Source: Sipunculus nudus
Lineage: Eukaryota > Annelida > Sipuncula > Golfingiida > Sipunculidae
Direction of reading: 5' to 3'
Length of the DNA stretch: 64,000 nucleotides
Assembly: GCA_026874595.1 (NCBI GenBank)
Contig: CM049314.1
Coordinates: 27,603,729 to 27,667,728 of the forward strand
Shown here: positions 35,010 to 47,979 of the stretch, in pieces
How the letters are laid out: the number at the start of each line of letters is the position of its first letter
How positions within the stretch are numbered: position 1 is the first letter of the stretch
Translations under genes and position numbers: made by a program
The notes under the pieces: generated by a model
The model's database searches: none
The model's input: only the letters and a program-made list of their open reading frames with translations
Told to the model about the DNA's origin: nothing

Positions 35010-36190
35010 GTCTCCGATTACACCGCCTGAGTATCTATATGATGCCGATCATATGATGCGTATGTATGATTTCGAACATTGATAGGTACATCCTATTGAT
35101 TCAATATTTATATTTTCTTAACTTATATCCATATGACTGAGAAAGACGTATTAACAGCAGCTCCTGCATAGCTGTCCCGACAATGAAATGTTGAAGGGAG
35201 CAACACTTAATTCGGCAGTTTCTATACTACCTGCTCCCAGTGTTGACAAAGTATTGACTAAAGTGGGGTCGTCTAGCCTTTGGAGTAATAAATCACAAGC
35301 GCTTGGAGCGCAGGATGTTTTGTAATTGTAATATAGTCGTTACATTTGGCAAGCTGTTCATATATGCGACAACTACCGCCATATATGACCTCACCTGTCT
35401 AGCGCGATTTCGGTCCTTAGATCTGACATTAGAGAATTTACGAAAAGCTTACTGGCTCTCAGAGTGCCGTTACATCCTAAGCGAGGAACGCACAATAAGG
35501 CTCTATGAGGATGCAATTATTTTCGCCATTTCTCACAACTCCTCATGGCCTTTAGGTACACTGTCAATTGCTGTCAATTAACATAAAACAGACTAATCGT
35601 TAGCAGGATAATCGTTTCAACATTTGAATACAAGCATGGCTCGCATGGGTTACTGGGCGCAGTCAACTTGTACGCGATACAGGAATTGACTCGTTACCAT
35701 AGAGACGGATTTTCAGTTTCGGTTGTGAGTTCACTTGCTTTCTCTTGTGTTAATTCATCATTCGTAACTTAATGTTAATGTAATGTGCTGTTAAGCACAA
35801 TATGAATGACAGATGGTGGAAGACCACTACGATGCTTTTTCTCAATATTCCTTGTAACACGACTAAAGTAGGCCTACCAGCCCAATTATCAGTGCCCACT
35901 GAGTCGGGTTGTCACGGCTACCACCTGTCAGCCTACAAAAAAAAATTAGGAGTTGGGTGTGGTCCAATAAAATGGTAATTTGCATTAAAATGTTCCGATA
36001 CAGGTTCCCTAGCCAGTAGCCACCAAACTCTCCTGCATATATAGATTCTGGGTGCTGTACCTCGGAGTATGGAGTATTCGCATCCCCGCGAGTTTATCGA
36101 ACCCTGTCCTGACAGTTTCATGTCTCCCAAATTTCTCGAAATCGCTCATGGGGACTGCTATTTTGCATACACACGCAAATCGGATGTAAC
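35010..36190. other. Intergenic, no recognised gene
   Basis: Higher GC than its surroundings. The frame at 35303-35581 has a protein-like composition (92 codons) but no recognisable domain. Confidence 0.3.
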
Positions 36191-36195
36191 GTGTG

Positions 36196-36245
36196 CAAAA
36201 TGTGGTTGGCTTTATAAGTTTTAAACATCGCGAGGCTTAATGATA
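36196..36245 (+). repeat. Truncated copy of the 36.6 kb MITE
   Basis: TGTGGTTGGCTTTATAAG and ATCGCGAGGCTTAATG match the left end of the element at 36557 (CTGTGGTTGGCTTCATATTC, GCGAGGCTGAAA). Confidence 0.6.
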
Positions 36246-36297
36246 TTTATTCCATAATCTTTGACTTGCTTCAAAACCTATACATGTACGTATATAA

Positions 36298-36391
36298 ATT
36301 ATATATATATAAATATTAAATATAATATATCATATACATACAACCGTCATACTGTCATATATATATATACATATATATATATATATGTGTG

Positions 36392-36428
<37 letters not shown>
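36298..36428. repeat. Interrupted (TA)n microsatellite
   Basis: TA-rich tract with AAA, CA and GT interruptions. Confidence 0.9.
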
Positions 36429-36431
<3 letters not shown>

Positions 36432-36556
36432 AATTCGACTGAGGTTTGATATAAATATTAAATATGATATGGGACCGTGAAAAGGGGTGGTCGTTTTTCG
36501 ATTTGGTTGCCAAACCGAGACGGTCGTTGAGACAGGTTTACATATATTTATATATA

Positions 36557-36981
36557 TACTGTGGTTGGCTTCATATTCGCGAGGCTGAAATTTCGCGATT
36601 TTTCAATTTTTAATGTTTCGCGAGGGTTCCATTTTCGCGATCTCACTAGAAACCAAATATTTGGTAAAGCCATACCTATGTGTGTTATCATTAGAATAAG
36701 TCATGAGTTTGTGATATTTTTCTCATATAACGATGGGCCCGAACACAAAGCACAGGTAGTTAAGTTCAAATTAAGGGGAACGTTTTCCCTATACCTGCAT
36801 GGATGTAACTTATTATAACAATTCTCATTGTTCTAATCTATTCCCATACAAATATTGGCTACATTAAATAAGAAGGACGTAATCCATTGGCCAATTATTC
36901 CCGAGGGTTTCATTTTCGCGATTATTTCCCATTCGCGAATATCTCGAAATTAAAACCCTCGCGAACAAAAAGGCAACCACA

Positions 36982-36982
<1 letters not shown>
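36557..36982. mobile_element. TA-target MITE with long inverted ends
   Basis: The left end CTGTGGTTGGCTTCATATTC, GCGAGG is mirrored by the right end, CCTCGCGAACAAAAAGGC, AACCACAG. TA flanks both ends, inside TA-rich sequence, as expected of a TA target duplication. Further TTCGCGA motifs lie inward from both sides. No coding capacity; Tc1/mariner-type mobilisation is an inference from the TA target. Confidence 0.7.

Positions 36983-37041
<59 letters not shown>
36983..37041. repeat. (TA)n microsatellite
   Basis: Abuts the right end of the MITE. Confidence 0.95.
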
Positions 37042-37044
<3 letters not shown>

Positions 37045-37049
37045 ATGTA

Positions 37050-38310
37050 TATAATCTGTTAATAACGAGGGGCTAGGGTAAGGAGGGTATATATCAATTT
37101 AATCATCACCAACCACCCCCACCCTTCTATAGTAAGAGAATAATAATTTAATAACGGAAATGAAATATAGAATAATAGACCTAGGTTCAATTTCTATGTG
37201 TACTATGAAATATTATAAATCTTAACCTGAATTAGAATTAACATATACTGAAAAAACAATACTTTATTTTTTTTAAGTTTACAGTTAAATGTTATATATT
37301 GAGATGGGCCTAACTCTTACATATTTGAAATAGGTCTGTGTCAAACACTGACAAAAAGTGTACTTGCATATGTCTGCGTGTTTGTTTGTAGAGATTTTGT
37401 CCCAACTTTGACTACCATGTACTTGGAGCATAGGCGTACGTTACATAGCCAGGCCCATTGACAGAGACAAAACAAGCTGGAGCTAGGGAGCAGGCTGTAG
37501 CATTATTTTGGACAGAAAGACAGAAGAGGATTCGTGAGGTGACATGAAAAGTGTGGAACGTCATTCACAGTATGCTCAGGTTATGAGCGATTTTCTATGA
37601 GTGAATTTCCTTTAACTAGAACTAAGAGAATACGAAGCGTGACATTAATATTAATACCACGATGACGATTGGATCTAAACGGGATCATGTTTTCACAGAA
37701 ATCTTGGAGGAATGTGCTTGGATGAGATGATGAACGTAACGCTGGAAAATCCCCTCTTCAGGGCCGTTTGGTACAGCGTTCTTCAGATGATACTGATGCA
37801 CAGAATGCCAAGCACGCTAAAACGCACTGTGGTCTTGTTTCTTCCACACAATCCAGATGTCGCCACAGCGATGTCGAATGTGGGAGAGATGGCACACATC
37901 CTAAGTTTCAGATTTGAAATTTTGCACATATGGAAACTTTTGAAAATAGAGACTTGTACTATTTCATACAAATAAACTGCTTGAAATTTCTCCAAGCCGC
38001 AAAATTAACATTCTAATAAAATCCAGCATAAATGTGAAACGTAGGCGTAATTTTGAATATTCTTCAAATTTACAGTGGTGACAGTGACTGCTTTGTTGAG
38101 ATTACACATAAGTACACCCATGACAGTTTTAAAGAATTTTTTTTTCAACTTTGCATGGTCATACAACCATTTCTTTAAAAAAATAGTCTATGTTAGGGTC
38201 CTAACAACAAATGAACCCCCATAGACGCACTCGTTTCTGAAAGATATCAGGCTGTTGGGCACAGCCTTCCCATTAAAAAAAACCCATATCGCAAAACGGG
38301 GACACTTTAG
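37050..38310. other. Intergenic, no recognised gene
   Basis: The frame 37712-37975 (+, 87 codons from an alternative start) is the only sizeable one and has no recognisable domain. Confidence 0.3.
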
Positions 38311-38325
38311 GGGGCACCAGTAAAG

Positions 38326-38980
38326 TGTCAAGTTCATCACATGCTGGATCATCACATGAAGACAACTTCTCAGTTACTAGAATCACCGGATAAAAGAGGG
38401 GGGGGGGGGGTGGAGTACAGGGGGTCCAGACATTTTCAGCAGCCGTAACCTTTTTCAAGGGATTCAGGCCAATTTTTGCCCCCCCCCCCCCATTCTGGAC
38501 ATGTGGACACTTTTTATAGGCTTTGTCATTAGTCGCTTGGGTTAACCCCCCCCCCCCACCCCCACCCCTTCTAAATCCTGGATTCGCCCCTGATATACAT
38601 ATATTTATATACGGGTTTTACCCAAGCATATCAACAGGATGTTCGACCTACATGCAGTGTGTACAAAACTCATTCGGTCTACGCTGTGTCTGGTGAACTG
38701 ATGAAATTAGGTTCGTGTAAATATATGATGTCAAGGCCAGGCCTTTAAAAAAGCACTCGTGAATACTGAACGATGGGTATTCGGGGGAAACTGTTGACTG
38801 AATAATCTTTTTATACCAACATATGGAAAGAACCAGATGCCATTTCTTTTAGCTCGTGCCTCGTCAAATAATCCAGAGAAAGGAAATAAATCACGCCCTT
38901 CACCTACTTGGACATTCACTACGCATCGGCCTTTTGAAACCAGTCCAAACATACGCCGAACTGGTTTCAAAAGGCCGAAG
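38326..38980 (+). mobile_element. Dispersed 640 bp repeat, copy 2, with hAT-like MITE
   Basis: Matches 19605-20255 in block order (TTCATCACATGCTGGATC, the G run, CCGTAACCTTTTTCAAGG, AAATCCTGGATTCGCCCCTG, CATATCAACAGGATGTT, CTACATGCAGTGTGTAC). It differs at the right end, where a hairpin has formed. Confidence 0.7.
38926..38978. other. Perfect 19 bp stem inverted repeat
   Basis: TCGGCCTTTTGAAACCAGT at 38926-38944 and its exact inverse at 38960-38978, with a 15 nt loop. Copy 1 (about 20217-20240) has only the left arm, so the right arm arose locally. Confidence 0.9.
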
Positions 38981-39243
38981 AGTAGGGAATACTACTTGAA
39001 GAGTCTCACGGTAGGTTCTAGGTAGGTTGTGACCATGCCTCTTTAAACATGTACATAAACAGTTTTAACTGCATATAAGAACAGCTTATGTTTTCTTATT
39101 TGTCACGGTATGTAAATCCCATAATACATATAGACCCCGGTAATAAAATATATACTTAAGGGCTTTCTTTCCTAAGAATTAGGACAGGAAGGGACACACT
39201 CCCACACTAAGAGATAAAGCAGGAAACCTTCCTCCACAATTTG

Positions 39244-39460
39244 AAGGGGCGGATCCAGGATTTAGGAAAAGAAGGGGTCTAACCTGGGAGGACTGATGTT
39301 CGAGTAGTAATCACAAAACCAAAGAAAGGTCCCCAGGTCCGGAAGGGGGGGGGGGGAGGGGGTCCAGGCCGTAAAAATGTATCTGAAACCCTGGAAAAAA
39401 GTTGCTGAGGCTGAAAAAGGGAGGTTCCGGACCCCCCCCCCCCCCAATCCGCGTTTCATG
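39244..39460 (-). mobile_element. hAT-like MITE, inverted third copy
   Basis: Begins AGGGGCGGATCCAGGATTT. The inverse shares AACCTCCCTTTTTCAGCC, CCAGGGTTTCAG and TTCCGGACCTGGGGAC with the cores of the copies at 19.7 and 38.4 kb. G and C runs sit at 39347-39361 and 39430-39446. Confidence 0.6.
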
Positions 39461-39479
39461 TGTATTCCTGCCACAACGG

Positions 39480-41535
39480 TTAACTGTTTGCTTATGCGGT
39501 AAATCTAACTAGCTACTCTAACACACATCTAACATTAACAATGCCTCGTTTACGCCAATAGGGTACGATATAAAGCATATGTCACAAATGGATAATGCCA
39601 TCTCAATATTTAATATAAGCAGGTGCTATTTTCGGAGAGTGCCCACAATTTTTGTTTCTGTTGAAGAACTGGACTGAGCAAGCATACTAAGTGAAGTATT
39701 TTCTAACGCTTTTAGTCTGTTAAAAATAAAATAAATTTTATTTAAGTTTCATGTATTCCTTAAAACAGTTCATCGATCTCGTTTAAAATCACTTGTCCAT
39801 TTTATTAAATATACTGAATTGTGAAGACACATTAATACTGCTTTCTCCTATTTTGTAGTTTCACACATAATCAGCACTCAGGATAATTAAGTATTATAAT
39901 AAAGTATAAAGTATGACAGTTATTGGAAGAGCCACCCCGTCTTCAGATTTGACAATGCTATCTATTGCACACGGTAAACAATGCGGCACCTGGAGCATCT
40001 CGAGATTTTGTTTTTAACAGAATTTAAATCACAAACATTTTTAGATGTTAAAAGTAGCAGTTTTTATTAATGGTGGGATAATGCCATCTTGGCAATACCC
40101 TGTAGCGCCTATAGTTTCATCACATAGTAAAAACTGATACGAGGAATAATGCGACTCTAGGTAGAGTGGAACCTTTTAAAACATGAAATTGAGAATACTG
40201 TTCATACAATGTAATATTACCCGAAAAAATTAAAACCAAGAATCAATTAATGATATATATCTCCCCGAAGATGCTTAGAAATAATGTATGATGTAAATCT
40301 TAACAGATCTAGAGCTAGAATCAACAATTCCATTAGAAAAAATACATAGGACAATCATATTACAAGAATATGCAAATAATTCAACTAGTTTTAATGAAAA
40401 TAAGTTAAACGTCATATGTGATTCCAGTTTACAAAAGGACAGGGGTGAGCAGAAAGATAAAAAAGCCAACTTGCTAATAATAATTCTAAATCTGTTGTAC
40501 AAATATTTTACAATATGGGCAAAATAATCTGTTTCCACAAATTAATTGAGTAAAGAAATTGCCAATTTGTCATTAATATGACTTCACCTTGTCATGACAT
40601 TTTATACTGGTGTTAAAATAACGAACATATAAATCTATGTCAAGGTGTTCAACTCACAAATAACTGTAAATTTAGAGGCCAATTTAGAATCATAAATTAT
40701 GAGGAAGTCCTAGTACTTCATTTTTTATAGAGTCTACTGTTGACTCAAAAATGGTATATTAGGTCCCGCTTTGCATGACATGTTATGACTGGAAATAATA
40801 ATTTTCACATTGTGAAGAATCAGTTGTTATTCTTATGACACCCATACAAAGTCTGGTTAAAACACATTATTAGATTGTCCCCTAAACATCTTAATTAATA
40901 ATGGTTGAACTGAATATGGGTAATACTAAAAGATAATATTAAGCACCCTGAAACGGTAAAACACGGACGAACAAAGAAACATCGTTATAGCGCAGATGAC
41001 TCTTGGTGAGCTGAAACTTTAAGAGCACAACAAACCCAATATAATGTTGCGCATATAAACAATATATAATTTGTGTCCGATAGTAACCCGCGAACAAGAT
41101 ATTAAGTTCTCTGTGTGGCCTACAAACAGCAGTCGAAGTTATATGATTGCAGTACAGTTTACTACCTGGCCGGTAGTCAATTTATTCACGTTCAACTCAA
41201 TACATCTGCAATCTAAGTATGCATCCACTAATTGAAAATAATCGAGATAAAGCCTAGAAAATGGAGTATATTATTTTTATTTTACCCGTTATGAATTTGG
41301 AACTCAGCGAATGAAAGCTTAGGAAAGTATGAATACTCAGTATGTGAAACATATTATTACGTTAGGGGCCAATTAATTTTTTTTTCTAACTGCGCATATG
41401 AACATTTTATTTGGCCTTTCCTGACAGGTACACCTGACAGCTGCATGAATTTAAATGCTGGATATGAGTTATTTGCTATTATTCAATTTTCATACAATTG
41501 ATCTTAATATTATAACAGGCTAAAACGTACGCATC
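39480..41535. other. Intergenic, no recognised gene
   Basis: AT-rich. A degenerate TAGCTCAG-type end may lie at about 40965-41020 (CACGGACGAACAAAG, GTTATAGCGCAGATGACTC). Confidence 0.35.
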
Positions 41536-41539
41536 CACC

Positions 41540-42575
41540 AGTAAAGCTGAATGTATTTTACACAATATCAAAAAATGGAATGGGTCGATGAGTGCTTCAT
41601 TAATGCAGGATTTTGCAGTCTTAATCACACTGAACGTGTCAACGTGATATGTGCTCCACCTGGGGAACAATGCGTTTACTAGACAAAAAGTGGTTCATAT
41701 CTGTGACTGTCAACAAACTGTATTGATAAAATCAACAAGAACAAAACAATATTAACAAAATACGTGAATTGTACCTAGACCAAAATGACCTTCAGCTTAT
41801 CTAGGTAGGTGGTTTCCATGATATGGTGAATTTGAACATTCTAGATCTGAACTATAATGATCTCACTGACCTAGAGACCGGCATATGTTAAGGTTTAATC
41901 AGCCTATAATGCCTGGAGTTTAGTCATAATCGTGTGTGCTATTTCGAATCATCATAATTCAGGAAAGTCACCAGAATAATGGCACTTCGATGATGCCATT
42001 CACTGGGAGTTGTTTATTTCAAAATAGCATCATTCTTTCTTCCAAAAAAGTAGATTTATTTTAATTATTCTTCAATCAGACATCCGTAGCCTGAATGAAT
42101 GACGTAAATATCAGTTGCAGTGTTTACGGGTGTAAAATATATGTAGACTAGAGAGGCAAAGGACCTTCCAGCACTCTCGGACTTGATTGATTACATGGGT
42201 CGTTGCAACATTTCTGCACCACAACTTGACTTTACCTGTCATTAACTAACATTAACCGTCGGGGAATTGCAAACCCGGCTCCTGTTCTGGCATTGTATAC
42301 ATCTCGGGGAATGGAATGGTCAGAGGGTCCAAGCAGTGACGAAACTAGTGTCACGTGTCTCTCCTGATTCACAAAATATATCCAAGATAACTATACTTGT
42401 GTAGCTACTAATAAAAGCACCTTTGTGGAATTTAACGTCAAAATAAGTGTTAGTAACTTAACTGACTACAACTCGGCAAATGACACACCAATTTATTATT
42501 AGCACTGTGTTCATTCTCTGGGACAGACTTGCATCTGTTAACTACCAACCGACACTTTATTATATAATGTGATTA
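41540..42575 (+). pseudogene. LRR-Ig pseudogene (copy 3), heavily eroded
   Basis: Homology to copies 1 and 2 runs from the N-terminal NWNG-like segment (near 41575) through repeats (RELYLDQNDL, MVNLNILDLNYNDLTDLET). The Ig region begins near 42110 with blocks that match copy 1 closely (TACGGGTGTAA, CTCGGACTTGATTGATTAC, CCCGGCTCCTGTT, GAATGGAATGGTC, AACTATACTTGTGTAGCTAC). A trace of the transmembrane segment lies near 42498-42545. The LRR cap region is largely missing. Stops within the repeat part include TAG at 41802 and TAA at 41889 and 41907, and several frameshifts occur later. Its Ig part is closer in sequence to copy 1 than copy 2 is. Confidence 0.8.
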
Positions 42576-42818
42576 AGTGTAAACAGGGATACCGGAGTCT
42601 CTCAATACATATGCAGCATCTAATAAGAACACAATATATAAAGCAAAATAAATGAATAGGGAAACTTAGTATCCTTAACGTGGTAATAGTTGCTCCATTA
42701 AAAGAAAAAAATACTAGGGTTACTATGGCAACTGATGGAATGCAGCAAACACAACATAGTAATTTTTATACAGGAAACATAGCGACATTGACATAGCGCT
42801 TTTCATTCTGTCATATAT

Positions 42819-42831
<13 letters not shown>

Positions 42832-42862
<31 letters not shown>
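42832..42862. repeat. (TA)n microsatellite
   Basis: TA run preceded by a short TA segment at about 42812-42820. Confidence 0.95.
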
Positions 42863-42865
<3 letters not shown>

Positions 42866-43539
42866 AGTATGCTTTCGTTTATTTGCCATCCGATTATTTT
42901 CCATAATCGCCTTTAGCCAACAATTCACAAATTCCCGATTTCCCTTCTTTATATTTATCAGATGATGCCGAAACCCTCGATGATCCTTCACCCTCGCTTT
43001 TCGCCTACATTTTTCTCGATCCCGAAATCGGCGAATAAATGGGAGTAGACTGCTAATCTGTTTTAACATAATTGGCAAATAAATCCTGTCTTCAAAGATT
43101 ACATTTGTACAAAAGTCCTTTCGTTTGCTTGCGCATGTATATAACGAACGGGCTACGTACTTTGGCAGCATCTCCATTTAAAGATAACCAATGTCCAATA
43201 GTCCTCTAATGACTCTGAGCGGAAGTAGATGTACAGGTGCTGGACGTATTAGTTATTGATGTTATATCCTGGTTAAAAAGATATTTCTGAAGGATTTTTT
43301 AACATATGGTAGAATGACTTCGAAGGTGCTCAAAATTATGATTTTTCTATAGTCCTTAGAAAAAAGGTAACAACCGTCTTATTTAAGAGTTTACCAGGAA
43401 CTAAATCGATGCTTAGTTAGAAATGTCCTTGTCAAACTGCTACAACTTTTGTCTATCTGATTAAAGAGTACTGCATGGAAACATGTTCTTAAACATAGCT
43501 AACAGAATAAAGGTTACAGTCACCTCGTTTTGAATTTAA

Positions 43540-43984
43540 TAGAAGATATTAAGAAAGATGTATATTAAGAAAGATATTTTTAGATCCAACAGTTAAGATT
43601 TTTGCCGTGTCGGACTTTCTGGTTGCTCAAAATTATATCTTATGCTCAAAGCTCAAACAATTTAGGTCTTAATCAACTTTTTTAAGATTCAATGGAGACA
43701 TACCAAGGATCAAATTTTTATTTTTCTGGGGAAACTTACAAGCCCCATAGCTCGGAGGATATAGGCCTTAGTGATCAAATTTCAGGTTTCCGAGGAGATT
43801 TTTTTTTATCGACCTTCCCTGATATTTGGGTACATGTTTCTAAATCTAACGTTCTCAAAACGTGCCAGTCTAACAGACAGACGGACATACAGACAAACAT
43901 AAAGACGAGGGGGAGGCTGGCGATCTAACCGATCACTAATCGATCACTATAGCTGAGTTGACTTACAGTCACCTGAGCTAAAAA
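43540..43984 (-). mobile_element. TAGCTCAG-type element, minus orientation
   Basis: The terminus GATCACTATAGCTGAGTTGA, CTTACAGTCACCTGAGCTAAA ends at about 43981. Inward lie a GACGGACATACAGACA spacer and one or two units whose inverse (AAATCTCCTCGGAAACCTGA) matches the 16.4-18.6 kb units. The frame at 43692-43928 is repeat sequence. Confidence 0.6.
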
Positions 43985-44169
43985 TGCGAAAATGGGAAAC
44001 AAGGCTTATAGGTCTAGTTCAAACCTGTCAAATGGGATTAGATTAGGTCTGATACTTCCCTGATTATATGCTTGACCATTATTTGAAGATTGCTTAATTA
44101 GTTTCCATGTACATGTGTGACATGTACATGTACAATGCAAGTATTAAATATATTGGACCCCAGTACAAG

Positions 44170-44700
44170 CACCAATTATACTAATGTAATACGGAAATGG
44201 ATGGACACAACACAAAAATGATTGTAAGTGGCAAAATTAGTCATGTTAAGATGTATAGACAATTGAACATGCAAAATTTCAGGCAAATACTTCAAGCCCT
44301 TTTTAGCTATGTGCATAATTGTATGAAACACAATTTCAGATTGACATGTCAAATCACTCCTGAGAAATAAGCACGGACATATACTGTGTAAAAATATATT
44401 GAAGGTAGCACACCGATTTTGTGTAGACAAAGCTATCCGAGTTGTATAGATATGCACAATTTCAGGTTGATATATGAAATCCCTCCTGAGAAATAAGCAG
44501 GGACACAGCCTGTGCAAAAATTATTGTAGATTGCGCAACCAGTCTTGTTTATGGCGAAGCTATGTGAGATGTATAGACATGCACAATTCAGGCTGGTATA
44601 TCAAATCCTCCCTGAGAAAAAGCAAGGACATACACTGTGCTCCAATGATCGTAGGTGGCCACGCGAGTCTTGTGTACGAAAACGCTATCAAAGATACATG
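44170..44700. repeat. Tandem repeat, about 125 bp unit, four copies
   Basis: CTGAGAAATAAGCACGGAC, CTGAGAAATAAGCAGGGAC and CTGAGAAAAAGCAAGGAC recur near 44360, 44487 and 44611, each followed by CTGTG, a GTAGGTGGC-like block and AGATGTATAGACATGCACAA. The units resemble half-units of the 10.9-12.1 kb array. Confidence 0.7.
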
Positions 44701-44989
44701 AGTTTTCTTTATTCCCAGTTTTCCCTTTATTATGAATACGTTATCCTCTCAATTGAAGCTGATGAAGCAAGTTGATAAGCTTAATGTAATACGGTCGTTT
44801 AATAAACAAATATACCCCACAAACGCCTTGTGGGAGCTGACAATATGAAACCATGACCCAACAGGAAGTTGTTAAATAGGTACCAGTCACACTGTAGCCA
44901 ATTGCTTTTTTTATATGGTTAGTACATGAGCCCTATGCCTCTTGGATCATTTACCTCCTGTGGCCTTGGTCATTGAGGAATTTTATTTG

Positions 44990-45330
44990 AAATCATTTGT
45001 AACACTTTACAGAAATCCAACATGCATCAAGGTTTTTACATTATTTTTACAAAGGTGTAAAAAACCTGTTTTTACATGACATAAGTACATTAGTATATTA
45101 TTGAATTAATTTTTGAACTCATGGGTATCACTAAACAGAAATCCCACATGCATATAGGTTTTCTAACAGGGTTACACACATTAGTGGAGAAAAATGTGTT
45201 TTCTTATGACATTAGTACATTAGATCATAAATAAAGTTTAATTATTGGACCCATGGTTATAAATTAAGAGAAATTCAAAATAAATCTAGATTTTTTACGT
45301 TTTTTTACATATGGTTCGTAAACTGTGTTA
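44990..45330. repeat. Tandem repeat, about 125 bp unit, three copies
   Basis: AGAAATCCAACATGCATCA (about 45013), AGAAATCCCACATGCATAT (45138) and AGAAATTCAAAATAAATCT (45269), each followed by AGGTTTT-type sequence and ACATTAGTACATTAG. Confidence 0.65.
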
Positions 45331-45339
45331 AAAACTTGC

Positions 45340-47780
45340 CAACCCTGATTAGCAATGCAAAATTTCAGGATGATACATCAAACTTCCCAGTCAGGTCACC
45401 GAGATGAGCAAGCTAAACTGAGGAAGGTAGTTGCACTAAAATTAACCGGAACTAATTTGCAGGTGCAGCTGCTGCACTTAGTGAACTCTTGATTTTGTAG
45501 TCTGTTAGATAACTTGTCTGTGCTCCTTTGACAGAGTTTTAGTGTTGAGAGCAAATCTCAGCTTCTCCTACTCAGTATGATATAACCCCATATGGGACAC
45601 TGAATGCACCTGGATTATTATTCTGACCCGCCAGATAAGGGGATTACCAGCAGGCCCTGTGAGACACAGCTAACTTAGAAACCCAAGGGTGATGTTTACA
45701 GGGCATGGGATTATGCAATAACCTGTGACCAGGAGATGAAACTTGATCAACGGGTCGTTGGTTTGAATGAAACACTAAAATGTATCTACCAGGTGGTGGA
45801 TGCTTGAGTTTGTGCCCTTTCTGTAATTTAAAATTGGCCAAACAATAGAACACTAGGTACGGTAATTTAAGGATTTAAAGCCTTGTTATTAAAACCAGCA
45901 TGTAGGCTAAATTTCTCTACACAAGAATCCAATATGATTTATACATAAGATGAAACATTTTAGGGTTAATACAATACAATTCTATATAAATCTTTTGAAC
46001 TGAATATCCAGTTTAGACTATAATCAAGTATTTAACAAATGTTTCTTTCAAAGTACATCCACAAGTAAAACAGTAAAGATATAGTTAAGTCTACGGTTCC
46101 ATCTATACATATTTACAAATTGAAGCTATGTTACTTTTATTCAAGAGACAGCTCGCATAATAAAAGGTTGAGCTGTTACTCTTATTTCAGTATAATTTCC
46201 AGCTAATTTAGATCAAGTCCTGGAAGTTGGTATATACATAAATCTGATCAACTGATTAATTTTGCAAAGAAAAGGTCATTCATTATAAGTAACATATGAC
46301 ATATATAATTGCAGGCACAAGTTGCCTGGCTGTTTGCATGGGGGGCATGAAATATTTTCGGATTACGCTTATGTCCAATGTAATAAGAAGATGTGGGCTA
46401 CAGTTTTTACACATCCCCTAATGGTACATATAGCACGTTATTTTTCTTGCATTAAGGTCGTAGTCACAAAACATAAAAAACATAACATTTACACACTTTT
46501 TTTATTTTATTTTTATATATAACCTCCTAGTGAGATCACACATTTCAAGTTTAACACTGAGGGATTAAATTTTAATCAAGGATTGAAGTAATTAGAAATA
46601 TAATGATATTAAGGCTTTCATTTTATAGGAATGAAAAACTAATATAACTGGATTATCCAGTATGAAAATTCCCAATAACTGTAGTATTTACTGTAAATTG
46701 AACAGACAAAGGTTCAATACTGTTAGATTACTGTACACCTACTAATGATTTTGAATTTAGAGGCTGATTTTTGAAAAAGAAAGCCGTTTACCCTCTGCCT
46801 GCTACAGAGGGCAGGCATAGGGGTCCACTGCTTGATGATCCAAGAGAGAGAGAATCGCCAAGGCAAGGGAGTTTTATCCTAGAGGGGCAGAGGGCGAAGT
46901 CCTTAGCTGCCTGTGATTGGCTATGGGGCATCTCTATATTGACTGTCAATCAGTGTTGATGCCCCACCCCTAGCAAGGTCAAAGGGCAAGAATGTTACAA
47001 CACAATATATTATCATTTTAACATCGTGTGGCGTTCGACTGTGTGTGAACGGTCGTTGTTGATGACGTTCGAGGTATCGCTGGGCTGCGGTAAACTTTGG
47101 CGATAAAACGCGTGTATCGCCATCAGTGACGGGGCGATCAAGAGCTTATCAATGAAAATGAAAGTCATGGTACATGGGCGTCATAACATTTTGTTATCCA
47201 CGGAATAGGTTAAAAAAAACAAGCCTAATTATTAATACCTGTTAGAAGTGTCTAGACTGATGATAACTTATAGAATTCCAAATTTTTTAAAGGAAAATAA
47301 AATTTACATTTGCCAGTCATCCGTCATGCTTCACCTCAGATACTGATGCAGAGTGACCGCATATATCCAAAAAAAGCTCCACTGATTACTCAACAAGGTT
47401 CCTCTCTAAATATGCCTGTTGCGCATAAATCGTAACAAAACAAACGATCTGCGCATTCATATTTCATTTACTGCTCAGTCACTGGATATATCACTCTCGG
47501 CCTGACATGCTTCAGCAGACTGTGTAAGTAACATCCAACAGCCTCGCTATATCAAGGGCCGTGTCGCGGCTGCACTTGACACCGCGGTACAATGGGCATA
47601 CACGTTTTTATCCATGTAAATGGTATCCCCAACGCTTCAAGAAATAGGTGTTCATTTCCAAATGTGCTCGGATTTTATAGCTCACAGTGTAAGTTACTTT
47701 TACCTGGGCAGGGCTGCCTGTGGCTCAGAACACACCATAATGAATCAGAGAGACTCCAGGCCAACACTGGAGCATGAATC
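45340..47780. other. Intergenic, no recognised gene
   Basis: 46780-47130 is more GC- and CpG-rich. It contains an 8 bp inverted repeat (GGGGCATC/GATGCCCC, about 46924-46964), but no gene could be recognised. Confidence 0.35.
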
Positions 47781-47784
47781 TAGC

Positions 47785-47806
47785 GGGGGGGGGGGGGGGG
47801 GGGGGG
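47785..47806. repeat. Poly-G run, 22 bp
   Basis: Uninterrupted G homopolymer. Confidence 0.95.
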
Positions 47807-47979
47807 CATGATCTCTGCAGTTTCTTGGTAGTGACATGGTATTCTAAAAACTTAAATAAATGTTACAGTTGCTGATCAACTGCATTATAATTTGAGGATA
47901 TTAAATATGAATTGCATGAAAATTAAATCAGCAGTGTTAACAGATTAATATGTGCCATGGTCAACGTTTGGCAAAGTTT

